Source: Buttiauxella izardii (GTDB lineage: Bacteria; Pseudomonadota; Gammaproteobacteria; Enterobacterales; Enterobacteriaceae). From it: a DNA stretch of 64,000 nucleotides. Positions 44,129-53,221 of this stretch are shown here, one piece after another. The notes below the pieces were generated by a model that saw only the letters and a list, made by a program, of their open reading frames with translations, did no database searches and was not told where the DNA came from. Within the stretch, counting starts at the first letter, position 1. Every line of letters begins with the position of its first letter. Location: NCBI RefSeq assembly GCF_003601925.1, contig NZ_QZWH01000001.1, positions 1-64,000 of the forward strand, given 5' to 3'. The position numbers were made by a program, and so were the translations under genes.

Positions 44129-45451
44129 TTAATTTGCGGTAACAGGGTTTTCACCTTCCTGGGCGCTACGCTCTTCATCCTGCTTTTGTAACAGGGTGCG
44201 CTCGTAAGCCTTCAGGAATGGGTAATACATCACAGCCGACATGACCATACAAATCAGGCACATGATTACGGGACTTACCGCCCAATTTGCGGCCCATGAA
44301 GCCCCAATCGGCGCTGGCGTTGTCCACGGAGTGAGCGACACCACTTGTGCAACCCAGCCGAGTTTAGTGGCAACATACGCCAGCGTGGCGTTGATCATCG
44401 GCACCAGCGTGAACGGCAGGAAGAACAGCGGGTTCATGATGATTGGCGTACCGAAGAGAATCGGTTCGTTGATGTTAAAGAAGCTCGGCACCACGCCCAT
44501 TTTGCCGATGGTGCGCAGGTGAATCGCACGGCTACGCAGTAATAAGAAGGCCAGCGGCAACGTCGATCCCACGCCACCAATCAGCAGATAGTGATCCCAG
44601 AAACCTTGCAGATAGATATGCGGCAGAACATTGCCTGCGGCGAGTGCGGTCTGGTTAGCGGAAAGGTTCGCCATCCAGAACGGGTTCATAATCCCGGTCA
44701 CGATTAACGCGCCGTGGATCCCGGCAAACCACAGAATCTGGCAGATAAACACTGAGATCAAAATCGCAGGCAGCGAGTCTGAAGCTGAAACCAGCGGGGC
44801 CAGCAGATGCATGATGGCTTCAGGAATAATCATGCCGGTGGTGGACTCGATAAACAGGTTCAGCGGGTGCAGCGTGGCAACAATCACCACCACCGGAATC
44901 AGGATTTCAAAGGAACGCGCCACGCCGGTCGGCACTTCTTTTGGCAGGCGAATGGTGATGTTGTGACGCTTCAGCAGAGCGTAAATTTCGCTGGCGTAAA
45001 TCGCCGTGATTAACGCGGTAAAGATGCCCTGGCCTGAGAAATACTGTGTGGAAATTTGCCCGTCTTTATAGGGTGCGGCGACCAGTAAAAAGGCCATAAA
45101 CGCCAGCAGGCCTGTCATGATCGGGTCGAGTTTGTAGTGCTTACCCAAACTTGCGCCAATACCGACGGAGATAAAGAACGTCATCACGCCCATGCTGAGG
45201 TTAAACGGCAGCATTAATTGTTCGCGGTAAGTCTGGGAGAAATTCAGCCACGAGCGGGCAAAACCCCAGCTGCTGTCCGGCGAGAAGGGCGGGAAAATAA
45301 ACACTAACAAGAACGAACCGATAATCATAAACGGCAGTGCAGCAATAAAACCATCACGAATAGCGATGACATGGCGCTGAGAGCCCATCGCTCCGGCCAT
45401 AGGGGTGACTTTTTGCTCAATCACATTGACCATTTTTTGGTAGATGCTCAT
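44129..45451 (-). CDS. PTS cellobiose/lactose-type EIIC permease
   Basis: The start is the ATG at 45451 (MSIYQKMVNVIEQKVTPMAG), with AAGGA upstream; a frame to 45499 runs through the operator. The 440-residue product is an EIIC of the Lac family with about ten membrane helices (FIAALPFMIIGSFLLVFIFP). No EIIA or EIIB gene is nearby, so it must use components encoded elsewhere. It is the first gene of the operon EIIC, GH1, LacI, which is inserted between cfa and ribE relative to E. coli. Confidence 0.88.
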   Translation of the reverse strand: MSIYQKMVNVIEQKVTPMAGAMGSQRHVIAIRDGFIAALPFMIIGSFLLVFIFPPFSPDSSWGFARSWLNFSQTYREQLMLPFNLSMGVMTFFISVGIGASLGKHYKLDPIMTGLLAFMAFLLVAAPYKDGQISTQYFSGQGIFTALITAIYASEIYALLKRHNITIRLPKEVPTGVARSFEILIPVVVIVATLHPLNLFIESTTGMIIPEAIMHLLAPLVSASDSLPAILISVFICQILWFAGIHGALIVTGIMNPFWMANLSANQTALAAGNVLPHIYLQGFWDHYLLIGGVGSTLPLAFLLLRSRAIHLRTIGKMGVVPSFFNINEPILFGTPIIMNPLFFLPFTLVPMINATLAYVATKLGWVAQVVSLTPWTTPAPIGASWAANWAVSPVIMCLICMVMSAVMYYPFLKAYERTLLQKQDEERSAQEGENPVTAN

Positions 45452-45501
45452 GGCGGTATCCTTGTTATTGTTTCGGGAAGTGCCGTTATTGTGAAACAAA
45501 A

Positions 45502-45517
45502 TGGAAACCGGTTTCCA
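45502..45517. promoter_or_regulatory. LacI-family operator, 16-bp perfect palindrome
   Basis: TGGAAACCGGTTTCCA, 51 bases before the EIIC start, has the central CG and the A/T-flanked arms of GalR/LacI operators. It is the natural target of the regulator at 41.7 kb. Confidence 0.8.
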
Positions 45518-45631
45518 ATTGAGAAAAGGATAAGTGTTAACGAGATCAAACTCGTGGAAAAAGGAGCGATGGAAACGTGAAGAATGTCACGCTTTGTTAA
45601 GAAAATGCTACGAAGTTGCAGAGGGGAACAA

Positions 45632-45648
45632 CCCCGGACAAACCGGGG
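45632..45648 (-). terminator. Hairpin after cfa
   Basis: CCCCGG-ACAAA-CCGGGG just beyond the cfa stop. The minus-strand T-run is short, so strength is uncertain. Confidence 0.5.
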
Positions 45649-45658
45649 CCTTTATTCA

Positions 45659-46807
45659 TCAATGTGGAACGCGCAAGCCGTCTTCAATGCCGCGGCTAAA
45701 GACAATTTGCCATAGCTGAATATCACGAGCGCGGAAGGCTCCGGCGCAGGCATTCAGGTAATAGCTAAACATGCGTTTAAAGCGGTCGGAATAGTTATCG
45801 GCAATTTCTGGCCAGTGGTTCAGGAAACGCTCATTCCAGGCCATTAACGTTTTATCGTAATCGGCACCAAAATTATGCCAGTCTTCCATCACGAAATGGC
45901 TTTCGCTGGCTTGTGCAATCTGGCGAACCGACGGCAGGCAACCATTCGGGAAGATATATTTATCGATCCACGGATCAACGCAGTTATCGGTTTTATTGGA
46001 ACCAATGGTGTGTAGCAGGAAAATACCTTCCGGTTTCAGGTTGCGGTCGGCAACATTAAAATAGGTGGCGTAGTTTTTCGGCCCGACATGTTCAAACATG
46101 CCGACGGAAACAATGCGGTCAAACTGCATATCCAGCTCGCGATAGTCTTGCAGCAAAATGGTGACATCCAGCCCCGCACAACGCTCTTGCGCCATTTTTT
46201 GTTGTTCAGCAGAGATAGTTACGCCATGCACCGCGACGCCGTAGTGTTTCGCGGCATAGTACGCAAGGCCGCCCCAGCCGCAGCCGATATCGAGCAGCGT
46301 CATGCCAGGCTCAAGCTGCAATTTATCGCAGATCATTTTGAGTTTGGCGTTCTGCGCATCGCTCAGCGTGGTGGCTTCTTTCCAGTAGCCACAGGAATAT
46401 TGCATGTGTTCATCAAGCATGCGGCTAAATAAATCGTTGCCGAGATCGTAATGTTCTTTACCGACAATCCAGGCGCGTTTTTTAGATTGCAGGTTCATTA
46501 TTCGGGCGGCGGCAATGCGCAGTGTGTCTTTTAAATGGCGGGGAAGTTGATTCTCAAGTCCGGCGCGAATGGCGTTATTAAAAAAGATATCCAGCCGTTC
46601 GCAATCCCACCAACCGTCCATATAGCTTTCACCCAGCCCGAGTGAACCCTCTTGCAGGACGCGTTTAAAAAAATCGGGATGTTTAACCTGGATATCGAAA
46701 GGGCGCGGGCCGTTGATTTCCACTCCGGCCTTAGCGAGCATTTCGTTCACAATTCGATACCACGGGTTATTTCTTATGCTGACTTCTTCTATACACGATG
46801 AACTCAT
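45659..46807 (-). CDS. cfa: Cyclopropane-fatty-acyl-phospholipid synthase
   Basis: The 382-residue product matches E. coli Cfa in length and sequence, with the SAM-binding motif LLDIGCGWGGLAYYAAKHYG and catalytic cysteine region (CVDPWIDKYIFPNG). It adds methylene across membrane lipid double bonds, protecting against acid and other stresses. It is usually controlled by sigma-S. Its gene neighbours punC and punR follow as in E. coli; the 289-base upstream gap also holds the punC terminator. Confidence 0.95.
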   Translation of the reverse strand: MSSSCIEEVSIRNNPWYRIVNEMLAKAGVEINGPRPFDIQVKHPDFFKRVLQEGSLGLGESYMDGWWDCERLDIFFNNAIRAGLENQLPRHLKDTLRIAAARIMNLQSKKRAWIVGKEHYDLGNDLFSRMLDEHMQYSCGYWKEATTLSDAQNAKLKMICDKLQLEPGMTLLDIGCGWGGLAYYAAKHYGVAVHGVTISAEQQKMAQERCAGLDVTILLQDYRELDMQFDRIVSVGMFEHVGPKNYATYFNVADRNLKPEGIFLLHTIGSNKTDNCVDPWIDKYIFPNGCLPSVRQIAQASESHFVMEDWHNFGADYDKTLMAWNERFLNHWPEIADNYSDRFKRMFSYYLNACAGAFRARDIQLWQIVFSRGIEDGLRVPH

Positions 46808-46962
46808 AGCTTCTCCATCACCTTTGTGTGAGGAACCTTAAAACAGCGTAGACGCTATTTTGGGCATGTGAGAAATGTCACGGAAAATTCCGCGAGCCTG
46901 ATATCCGACGTAGAACAGAGAAAGGGGCGATAGCCCATAAAATAAGCTTCAAAAACAACAAA

Positions 46963-46982
46963 CGGGAGCACGAAGGCTCCCG
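46963..46982 (-). terminator. Terminator of punC
   Basis: On the minus strand CGGGAGC-CTTCGT-GCTCCCG is followed by TTTGTTGTTTTT. It lies in the 289-base gap 46808-47096, in which I see no gene; the cfa promoter must lie in the same gap. Confidence 0.8.
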
Positions 46983-47096
46983 TCGAAACATCTTTATAAT
47001 AGTGCTGACAAACGAGCCGCTAATCAGTATAGGCTCGCCTGGTGAGTGATTCAATAAAATATTGTTAGCACGCTAATCTATTCGGCGTGGTTATTA

Positions 47097-48287
47097 TTAA
47101 GCATCGGATTCAGCAGGTTGCCAGACTTCAACATTGCTACGACGCTGCATCAGATAACCCAACATCGCCAGAGCAATGGTCACCAACATCACGCTGGTGG
47201 TGGTCAGCAGTGGCGTAATGACCAGCCACGACACCATCAAACTTGCCAGGAAGCACAGGCCCAGTTGCAGCGTGTTTTGCAGCGCGGCGGCTTTACCGGT
47301 GGCCTGCGGGAACGGCAGCAGGGCAGACGCCACGACAATCGGGTAAATTGCGCCGTTCGCCACCGCCATCAGACAGAATGGAATGAGCAGCAACGTGAGT
47401 GTGGCGTGGCCGCTTACCGCAACCGCCCAGGTGCCGAAAATGCTCAGCGTATAGAGCGCCAGCAGCCATGGCAGCATTTGTTTGCCGCTCCATTTTTGCA
47501 GTGCGCTACGGCAGCCGTAACCGCCAATCAGGAAGGCGATAGTTTGTGGCACGTAGCTCAAACCAATTGCCGCCGGGCTGTAGCCCATATCGTTCAGAAT
47601 GAACGGGGAACCGGTCAGCCAGGCAAAGAAGCTTGCGGAGCAGGCCGCGTAAATCAACACGTTGCCGCTATACACGCGATTACGCAGCAACGACATAAAG
47701 CTGACTTTGTTGTCTTCAGTTTGCGGATGATGCTGAGTACGCGGCTTCAGGCGCAGCGTTGGGATCATCAGCAGCAGCGTGATGGCAAACAGCGTGGCGA
47801 AAATCGCCTGCCAGTCAAAGTGCGTCAAAATCCAGCTACCGAGCAGCGGTGCCAGTGCTGGAGACAAACCTACCAGCGGCATAATGGTGGCAAAAATACG
47901 ATTCGCACGGCTCGCCGGGTAGTAATCGGTCACCAGTGCCTGCCAGCTTACCGCCGCAGAACACACACCCACCGCCTGGACAAAACGCAGCACCAGCAAT
48001 GCGGTGGCGCTTTCGACCCACAACATGCCGATACAACCAATGGCGAACAGACTCAGACCCGCCAGCAAAACAGGTTTGCGGCCAAAATGGTCAGACAGCG
48101 GCCCCCACATTAACTGGGCGAAGGCAAATCCCGCGAGGAACAAACTCAGGCTTGCGCTCACAGCGGAAGCATCGGTCTGTAAATCTTGCTGAATGGCAGC
48201 GAAAGCAGGCAGATACATGTCTGTGGCGAGGAAGCCCAGCACACTTAATCCGGCCAGCCAGATAAGAAATCCTTTTGATGGTTGCAT
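47097..48287 (-). CDS. punC: Purine nucleoside MFS transporter PunC
   Basis: The 396-residue product has twelve membrane helices and the Bcr/CflA-type MFS start ([36 protein letters not shown]). It matches E. coli PunC (YdhC) in length and in position between cfa and punR. In E. coli it imports adenosine and other purine nucleosides and is activated by PunR. It is divergent from punR across 115 bases. Confidence 0.9.
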   Translation of the reverse strand: MQPSKGFLIWLAGLSVLGFLATDMYLPAFAAIQQDLQTDASAVSASLSLFLAGFAFAQLMWGPLSDHFGRKPVLLAGLSLFAIGCIGMLWVESATALLVLRFVQAVGVCSAAVSWQALVTDYYPASRANRIFATIMPLVGLSPALAPLLGSWILTHFDWQAIFATLFAITLLLMIPTLRLKPRTQHHPQTEDNKVSFMSLLRNRVYSGNVLIYAACSASFFAWLTGSPFILNDMGYSPAAIGLSYVPQTIAFLIGGYGCRSALQKWSGKQMLPWLLALYTLSIFGTWAVAVSGHATLTLLLIPFCLMAVANGAIYPIVVASALLPFPQATGKAAALQNTLQLGLCFLASLMVSWLVITPLLTTTSVMLVTIALAMLGYLMQRRSNVEVWQPAESDA

Positions 48288-48402
48288 GTTTTTCTCTTGA
48301 TTTATCTTGCAGGTTAATTGCTGCGAGAGTGTACGGAGTGCAATTAGGCTTGTGAAACGCTAATATTTGTCTGTTGCGTTCAAAAATTTTGTGAGCAGAA
48401 AA

Positions 48403-49335
48403 ATGTGGTCTGAATATTCGCTGGAAGTGATCGATGCGGTGGCGCGCAATGGCAGCTTCAGTGGTGCTGCGCAAGAGTTGCACCGCGTTCCGTCTGCCAT
48501 TAGCTATACGGTACGGCAACTCGAGGATTGGTTAGCGGTTCCGCTGTTTGAGCGCCGCCATCGGGACGTTGAATTAACCCCCGCAGGCGTCTTCTTTTTG
48601 AAAGAAGGCCGTTCTGTTATCAAAAAAATGATGACGACACGGCAACAGTGCCAACAGATCGCTAATGGATGGCGTGGACACTTAGCGATTGCCGTCGACA
48701 ACATTGTAAAACCGGAACGCACACGCCAGCTGGTGGTGGATTTTTATCGCCATTTCCCGGATATCGAGCTGCGCATTTTCCAGGAAGTTTTCAACGGCGT
48801 GTGGGATGCGCTGGCGGATGGGCGAGTTGAAGTGGCGATTGGTGCGACGCAGGCGATTCCGGTCGGGGGGCGTTATGCGTTCCGCGATATGGGCACGCTA
48901 AGCTGGCGTTGTGTGGTGGCTGCGAATCATCCATTGGCCCTCCAGGGCGGCACTTTGAGCGATGATGACTTGCGCGCCTGGCCGTCGTTAGTTCTGGAAG
49001 ATACCTCGCGTTCTCTACCAAAACGAATTACCTGGCTGCTGGATAACCAGCGGCGCGTGGTGGTGCCGGATTGGGAGTCGGGTTCCGATTGCCTGAATGC
49101 GGGTTTGTGCATCGGCATGGTGCCGTTGCATATCGCGAAACCGTGGCTGGAATCGGGGCAGTGGAGTGAGTTAACGCTGGATAATCCTTTCCCGGATGCA
49201 GCGTGCTGCCTGACGTGGAAGCAAAACGATGCGTCACCCGCACTGGGCTGGTTACTGGATTATCTGGGAGATAGCGAGACGATGAATCAGGAGTGGTTGC
49301 AGGAGCCTGACAGCGCTGATTCACTGGGTTCGTAG
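48403..49335 (+). CDS. punR: LysR-family regulator PunR
   Basis: The start is the ATG giving MWSEYSLEVIDAVARNGSFS, giving 310 residues as in E. coli PunR (YdhB); the frame from 48367 adds 12 residues. The HTH (AAQELHRVPSAISYTVRQLE) and effector domain agree closely with the E. coli protein. It activates the divergent punC gene. Confidence 0.92.
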   Translation: MWSEYSLEVIDAVARNGSFSGAAQELHRVPSAISYTVRQLEDWLAVPLFERRHRDVELTPAGVFFLKEGRSVIKKMMTTRQQCQQIANGWRGHLAIAVDNIVKPERTRQLVVDFYRHFPDIELRIFQEVFNGVWDALADGRVEVAIGATQAIPVGGRYAFRDMGTLSWRCVVAANHPLALQGGTLSDDDLRAWPSLVLEDTSRSLPKRITWLLDNQRRVVVPDWESGSDCLNAGLCIGMVPLHIAKPWLESGQWSELTLDNPFPDAACCLTWKQNDASPALGWLLDYLGDSETMNQEWLQEPDSADSLGS

Positions 49336-49409
49336 GGTGGATAAGCCGTAGGCATCATCCACCATTTACGCGAGATCTGTCGGATGACGCTGCGCTTATC
49401 CGACCTACA
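49331..49409. repeat. Inverted REP-like pair between punR and purR
   Basis: GTAGGGTGGATAAGCCGTAG with CATCATCCACC (49333-49363) faces GTCGGATGACGC with GCTTATCCGACCTAC (49379-49408). The two heads are in opposite orientation, the layout of a BIME. It lies between convergent genes and begins within the last codons of punR. Confidence 0.7.
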
Positions 49410-49414
49410 ATATT

Positions 49415-50440
49415 TTAACGGCGATAATCCCGGAACGGGCCATCGGCCACCGAGCGGCGTTCAATCAGGCGCGGATGCACTTCAATGGATTGCGACTCTT
49501 CGCGTTTGTTGACGATACGGTCCAGCAGCATGTTGAACGCCGTTTCACCCAGCGAATCTTTCGGCTGGTGAATGGTGGTCAGGGCAGGCGAGAAGAAACG
49601 CGCATTGCGTACATTGTCGTAACCGATAACGGAAACATCCTGCGGCACGCGCAGCCCCATTTCATCAGCGGCACAAATCGCGCCCATCGCCATAATATCG
49701 CCGCCACAGAATACTGCGGTTGGGCGATGAGGCTGGCTGAGGATTTGCTGCATCGAGCGGTAGCCTGATTCCGGCTCAAAGTCGCCCTGAACAATCCAGT
49801 TTTCTGGGATAGCGATACCGGCTTCTTCCAGCGCTTTCATAAAGCCTGCGTGGCGACCGCCGCCGGTGTTACGTTCCATCTGGCCTGGGATTGCACCAAT
49901 TTCACGATGACCACGTTCAATCAAATAACGCCCGGCCAGATAACCGCCGTGGAACGCGTTATCGACTACCGAGTCGGTAAAGTCGGCACGTGATTCGCCC
50001 CAGTCCATCACCACCATTGGAATATGGCGATATTCTTCGAGCATGGTCAGCAGCGATTCCGGATATTCAGAACACATTACCAGCAGGCCATCGACGCGTT
50101 TTTGCGCCATCATCGACAAATAGGCGCGCTGTTTTTCAAAGTTGTTGTGCGCATTACCCAGAATCAGGGTGTAGCCTTTTTCAAAGCAGCTGTTTTCTAC
50201 TGCTTCGATGATCTCGGCGAAATAGGGCGCTTCGCTGGAAGTGGCAAGCAGGCCAATCGTTTTGGTGTGATTCACTTTCAGGCTGCGCGCGACGGCGCTT
50301 GGCGAATAATGTAATTCTTTGATTGCCGCCCAGACCGCATTGCGAGTTTCTTCCGCCACAAAACGGGTTTTGTTAATCACATGTGATACGGTTGTAGTGG
50401 AAACGTTTGCGCGCTTCGCCACGTCCTTGATTGTCGCCAT
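49415..50440 (-). CDS. purR: Purine repressor PurR
   Basis: The 341-residue product is the same length as E. coli PurR and begins [20 protein letters not shown] (LacI-type HTH with hinge helix SAVARSLK). The corepressor domain binds hypoxanthine or guanine. Two PurR-box-like sequences, one upstream and one in the first codons, match the two downstream control sites known for E. coli purR autoregulation. Confidence 0.96.
   Translation of the reverse strand: MATIKDVAKRANVSTTTVSHVINKTRFVAEETRNAVWAAIKELHYSPSAVARSLKVNHTKTIGLLATSSEAPYFAEIIEAVENSCFEKGYTLILGNAHNNFEKQRAYLSMMAQKRVDGLLVMCSEYPESLLTMLEEYRHIPMVVMDWGESRADFTDSVVDNAFHGGYLAGRYLIERGHREIGAIPGQMERNTGGGRHAGFMKALEEAGIAIPENWIVQGDFEPESGYRSMQQILSQPHRPTAVFCGGDIMAMGAICAADEMGLRVPQDVSVIGYDNVRNARFFSPALTTIHQPKDSLGETAFNMLLDRIVNKREESQSIEVHPRLIERRSVADGPFRDYRR
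50397..50412. promoter_or_regulatory. PurR operator-like site inside purR
   Basis: GTGGAAACGTTTGCGC matches 12 of 16 positions of the PurR consensus ACGCAAACGTTTGCGT. It encodes residues 10-15 of PurR and lies 88 bases from the upstream site. Confidence 0.7.
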
Positions 50441-50484
50441 TAAATTTCACTCCAGGCCATATCGTAAACTCCTGATAACTAATA

Positions 50485-50500
50485 TGTTAAACGTTTGCGT
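50485..50500. promoter_or_regulatory. PurR operator upstream of purR
   Basis: TGTTAAACGTTTGCGT matches the PurR consensus perfectly in its core and right half (AAACGTTTGCGT). The 295-base gap 50441-50735 holds no further gene; the purR promoter should lie beyond this site. Confidence 0.8.
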
Positions 50501-50735
50501 ACACTGACTCCTGAGGCAACATTTGGGTTGCGGGTATGCCGGGATTGCGACATAAAACGGAAGGAGGCGTTGAATTGGTGGTACGCAATAAATTAGCGAG
50601 GGATTTTGGCCTATCCAGAAGAAAAGTGGAAGAGGGAAAAGTGATATCAGGTTAAAACCAGGAGGATTTTTCTCTCTGGTTGTGGGAAAATCACCCTGAC
50701 ACACCGATTGTAAGGTAATTAAAAGGAGTTTATTG

Positions 50736-50825
50736 ATGAGCACAGATTTGAAATTTTCAATCACCACAACGGTTATTGTTCTGGCACTGATCGTCTTTGG
50801 CGCATTAACCGCCGTTCTGCATTGA
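50736..50825 (+). CDS. ynhF: YnhF membrane microprotein
   Basis: The 29-residue frame begins MSTDLKFSITTTVIVLALIV and ends ALTAVLH, one membrane helix. It agrees with E. coli YnhF in start, length and position between purR and sodB. AAGGAG lies six bases before the ATG. The function is unknown; in E. coli it retains N-formylmethionine and is made under stress. The ydhP gene that separates it from sodB in E. coli is absent. Confidence 0.88.
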   Translation: MSTDLKFSITTTVIVLALIVFGALTAVLH

Positions 50826-50842
50826 TCATTTGCACTGCATTA

Positions 50843-50868
50843 AAATGGGCCGCGATTGCGGCCCATTT
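50843..50868. terminator. Bidirectional terminator between ynhF and sodB
   Basis: AAATGGGCCGC-GATT-GCGGCCCATTT, a perfect 11-base-pair stem with A/T flanks on both sides, ends both convergent genes. Confidence 0.85.
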
Positions 50869-50871
50869 CAT

Positions 50872-51453
50872 TTATGCTGCCAGATTCTTCGCAACAAATT
50901 CCCAGTTCACCAGCGCCCAGAAATGCTCGAGGTAATTAGGACGAGCATTACGGTAGTCGATGTAATAAGCATGTTCCCAAACGTCTACCGTCAGCAGTGG
51001 TTTTGCCGCAGTGGTCAGCGGTGTGCCCGCGTTAGAGGTAGAAACGATCGCTAACTTGCCATCTTCTTGCTTAACCAGCCAGGTCCAACCCGCGCCAAAG
51101 TTTTTGACAGCCGCATCGGTAAACTGCTGTTTGAACTCAGCAAAGCTACCAAAAGATTTATTGATAGCTTCCAGCACTTCGCCCGTTGGCTCGCCGCCTG
51201 CGTTTGGCGCAAGGCAGTTCCAGTAGAAGGTGTGGTTCCATACCTGGGCTGCGTTGTTAAACACGCCGCCTTCTGAAGTACGCACGATCTCTTCCAGAGT
51301 TTTGCCTTCAAACGCGGTGCCCTTAACCAGATTGTTCAGGTTAGTGACGTAAGTTTGATGGTGTTTACCGTAATGGTATTCCAGTGTTTCGGCAGAGATG
51401 TGCGGTGCTAAAGCATCTTTAGCATAAGGTAATGCAGGTAATTCGAACGACAT
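50872..51453 (-). CDS. sodB: Iron superoxide dismutase
   Basis: The 193-residue product has all metal ligands: histidine 27 ([11 protein letters not shown]), histidine 74 (QVWNHTFYW), and the aspartate and histidine of [13 protein letters not shown] near 157-161. It matches E. coli SodB in length. It removes cytoplasmic superoxide. Preceded by AAGGAG. In E. coli it is positively linked to iron through Fur and RyhB; I cannot confirm the RyhB pairing site here. Confidence 0.96.
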   Translation of the reverse strand: MSFELPALPYAKDALAPHISAETLEYHYGKHHQTYVTNLNNLVKGTAFEGKTLEEIVRTSEGGVFNNAAQVWNHTFYWNCLAPNAGGEPTGEVLEAINKSFGSFAEFKQQFTDAAVKNFGAGWTWLVKQEDGKLAIVSTSNAGTPLTTAAKPLLTVDVWEHAYYIDYRNARPNYLEHFWALVNWEFVAKNLAA

Positions 51454-51552
51454 TGCAAACTCCTTCTTTTTATTTTTGGGGTATCTATTGTTAAATAACC
51501 ACTTTTAGTACGGGTTTAGGGTAACAAATTGAAAGGATAAGCAAAAGAGAAA

Positions 51553-51579
51553 CGCACCTGCCCATTGAAGGCAGGTGCG
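51553..51579. terminator. Terminator of mepH
   Basis: CGCACCTGCC and GGCAGGTGCG pair perfectly around a 7-base loop. On the minus strand the downstream tract is TTTCTCTTTT; on the plus strand AGTTTTTT. Confidence 0.82.
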
Positions 51580-51598
51580 AGTTTTTTAAGAAGAGAGG

Positions 51599-52453
51599 TT
51601 AGCGAATAGTTTTTGGCGTCATGACGCGTTTGGCTCCGACATAATGGCGCTGCCAATAGTCTTCGCTCAATGAAGTGATTTGAATATCCTGACCGGTTCG
51701 CGGTGACTGAATGAATTTACCGTTACCGACATAAACACCAACGTGATCGGCGGTTCCGCGCCCTTGCGTGCGGAAGAACACCAGGTCGCCGCTTTCCAGT
51801 TCGCCGCGATCGACCGAAGAAGCATCACGCAGGTGATACATTTCGTTTGCGGTACGTGGAATGCGGAATTTAACCAAATCTTTATATGCGTAATAAACCA
51901 GACCACTGCAATCGAAACCGGTGCTTGGGGAAGTGCCACCCCAACGGTACGGTTTGCCAATCTGGCCCATCAATTTGTTCATCGCCGTTTTTTGTGCTTT
52001 CTGCACCCGGACTTTATGCGCCTGCGCAATGGTCGTCGGCTTCTCGCCTTTAACTTTCACACAACGCGTTTTGTAGCCTTTGCGAGGCTTACTGCATTTT
52101 TCGGTGTAAGTAACTGGCTGGATTTTTGCGAGCTGTGAGGATTTTTTGCGGTCGTTTTTGGCAAGACTCTTTGTTTTGGTACTGCTGGCGTTTTTAGCGG
52201 TTTTACTCTTCGCGGCAGTGACTTCTTTTTTCTTGCTTGCGGTTTTTGCGGTGGTGTTACTTTTCTTGCTGGCGGTAATGGTTTTGTTTTTACTCTTGCT
52301 GCTTTTTTCTGTGCTCTTCGTTGTGGTTTTCACAACGTGCGCTTTTTGCGCAGCAACAGAACGTGCGTGCTCAGACGCCTGCGTCAATGGTGTAAACGGC
52401 AAGGTAAATAGCAGAGCACATAGCGTGATAGATGTTTTTGTTATCCGCACCAC
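51599..52453 (-). CDS. mepH: Murein DD-endopeptidase MepH
   Basis: The start is a GTG at 52453, giving the signal peptide VVRITKTSITLCALLF (ends near TQA); AGGGGA lies nine bases upstream. The 284-residue product has a long Lys/Ser/Thr/Ala-rich low-complexity linker (about residues 30-115) and a C-terminal NlpC/P60 domain with catalytic cysteine (TGFDCSGLVYYAYK) and histidine (ADHVGVYVGNG). It cleaves mDAP cross-links in the wall. E. coli MepH is 271 residues; the extra length is in the linker. Confidence 0.94.
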   Translation of the reverse strand: MVRITKTSITLCALLFTLPFTPLTQASEHARSVAAQKAHVVKTTTKSTEKSSKSKNKTITASKKSNTTAKTASKKKEVTAAKSKTAKNASSTKTKSLAKNDRKKSSQLAKIQPVTYTEKCSKPRKGYKTRCVKVKGEKPTTIAQAHKVRVQKAQKTAMNKLMGQIGKPYRWGGTSPSTGFDCSGLVYYAYKDLVKFRIPRTANEMYHLRDASSVDRGELESGDLVFFRTQGRGTADHVGVYVGNGKFIQSPRTGQDIQITSLSEDYWQRHYVGAKRVMTPKTIR

Positions 52454-52815
52454 TCGACATTCCCCTGGTTAAAATAAATGCATGATGAATACCATCATGC
52501 CCGTGTATGATTTTGCGAAACCCGCCGATTCTAATCTATAAAACCCAATAAAGTTAATAACCTTTTACTATTCATCTTGCGGTTTCGTTACCGGACGCAA
52601 AAAAAATGACCAAACTAATGGTTGTAAGGCTATTTATTGATCGTGCTTATAGTTATTTCCTGATTTGCAGGCGCGGGAAAAGTGTTATTCTTGATGCATG
52701 TTGTCCCTCCATCGCGCAGTACGGAAAAACCCTGTAAAAAATGGTGTTTTCTGGAGAGGGCGTCAATCGCTACAATGGCAGGCTAATGCCAGTACTTGGT
52801 TTGAGGAAGCAAGCA
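52454..52815. promoter_or_regulatory. Divergent mepH/grxD control region
   Basis: This 362-base gap holds no gene that I can support. It contains the promoters of mepH and grxD. A perfect hairpin GCATGATG-AATAC-CATCATGC (52480-52500) lies in the mepH leader, 27 bases before the GTG start, and a reading frame extending 75 bases upstream of grxD is rejected as leader sequence. Confidence 0.5.
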
Positions 52816-53160
52816 ATGAGCACTATTGAAAAAATCCAACAACAGATCACTGAGAACCCAATCCTTCTGTATATGAAAGGTTCTCCGAAACTGCCTAGCT
52901 GTGGTTTCTCTGCCCAGGCCGTGCAGGCGCTGTCTGCTTGTGGCGAGCGTTTCGCCTACGTTGATATTTTACAGAATCCAGACATTCGCGCTGAGCTGCC
53001 AAAATATGCTAACTGGCCGACTTTCCCGCAGCTGTGGGTTGATGGCGAGCTGGTTGGCGGCTGCGATATCATCATTGAGATGTATCAGCGTGGTGAATTG
53101 CAATCTCTGATTAAAGAGACGGCAGAGAAGCACAAATCTGAAGAGCCTGACGCTGAGTAA
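52816..53160 (+). CDS. grxD: Monothiol glutaredoxin 4
   Basis: The start is the ATG giving MSTIEKIQQQITENPILLYM; the frame upstream would add 25 residues. The 114-residue product has the CGFS active site (LPSCGFSAQAVQ), the TFPQLWVDGELVGGCDI glutathione-binding segment and the E. coli GrxD length. It carries 2Fe-2S clusters, partly with BolA. In E. coli the next gene is lhr; here rnt lies directly downstream and convergent. Confidence 0.95.
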   Translation: MSTIEKIQQQITENPILLYMKGSPKLPSCGFSAQAVQALSACGERFAYVDILQNPDIRAELPKYANWPTFPQLWVDGELVGGCDIIIEMYQRGELQSLIKETAEKHKSEEPDAE

Positions 53161-53190
53161 TTTTCAATTCAGTAGTTTGAGCTAATAAAA

Positions 53191-53212
53191 AAGCGACTCG
53201 TTTGAGTCGCTT
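53191..53212. terminator. Bidirectional terminator between grxD and rnt
   Basis: AAGCGACTC-GTTT-GAGTCGCTT with A-run before and seven Ts after. Confidence 0.9.
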
Positions 53213-53221
53213 TTTTTATGC

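Noticed and set aside
47118..48113. 331-codon open frame on the plus strand opposite punC
   Set aside because: It is the antisense shadow of the punC gene; the product is rich in Gln, Arg and His with no fold, and punC is well supported.
52146..52472. Leu/Val-rich 108-codon plus-strand frame opposite mepH, looking like a membrane protein
   Set aside because: It is the complement of the Lys/Thr/Ala/Ser-rich linker of MepH; complement of such codons gives Leu, Val and Phe.
52741..52815. 25-residue N-terminal extension of GrxD
   Set aside because: The family starts at MSTIEKIQQQI; the upstream codons are leader sequence.
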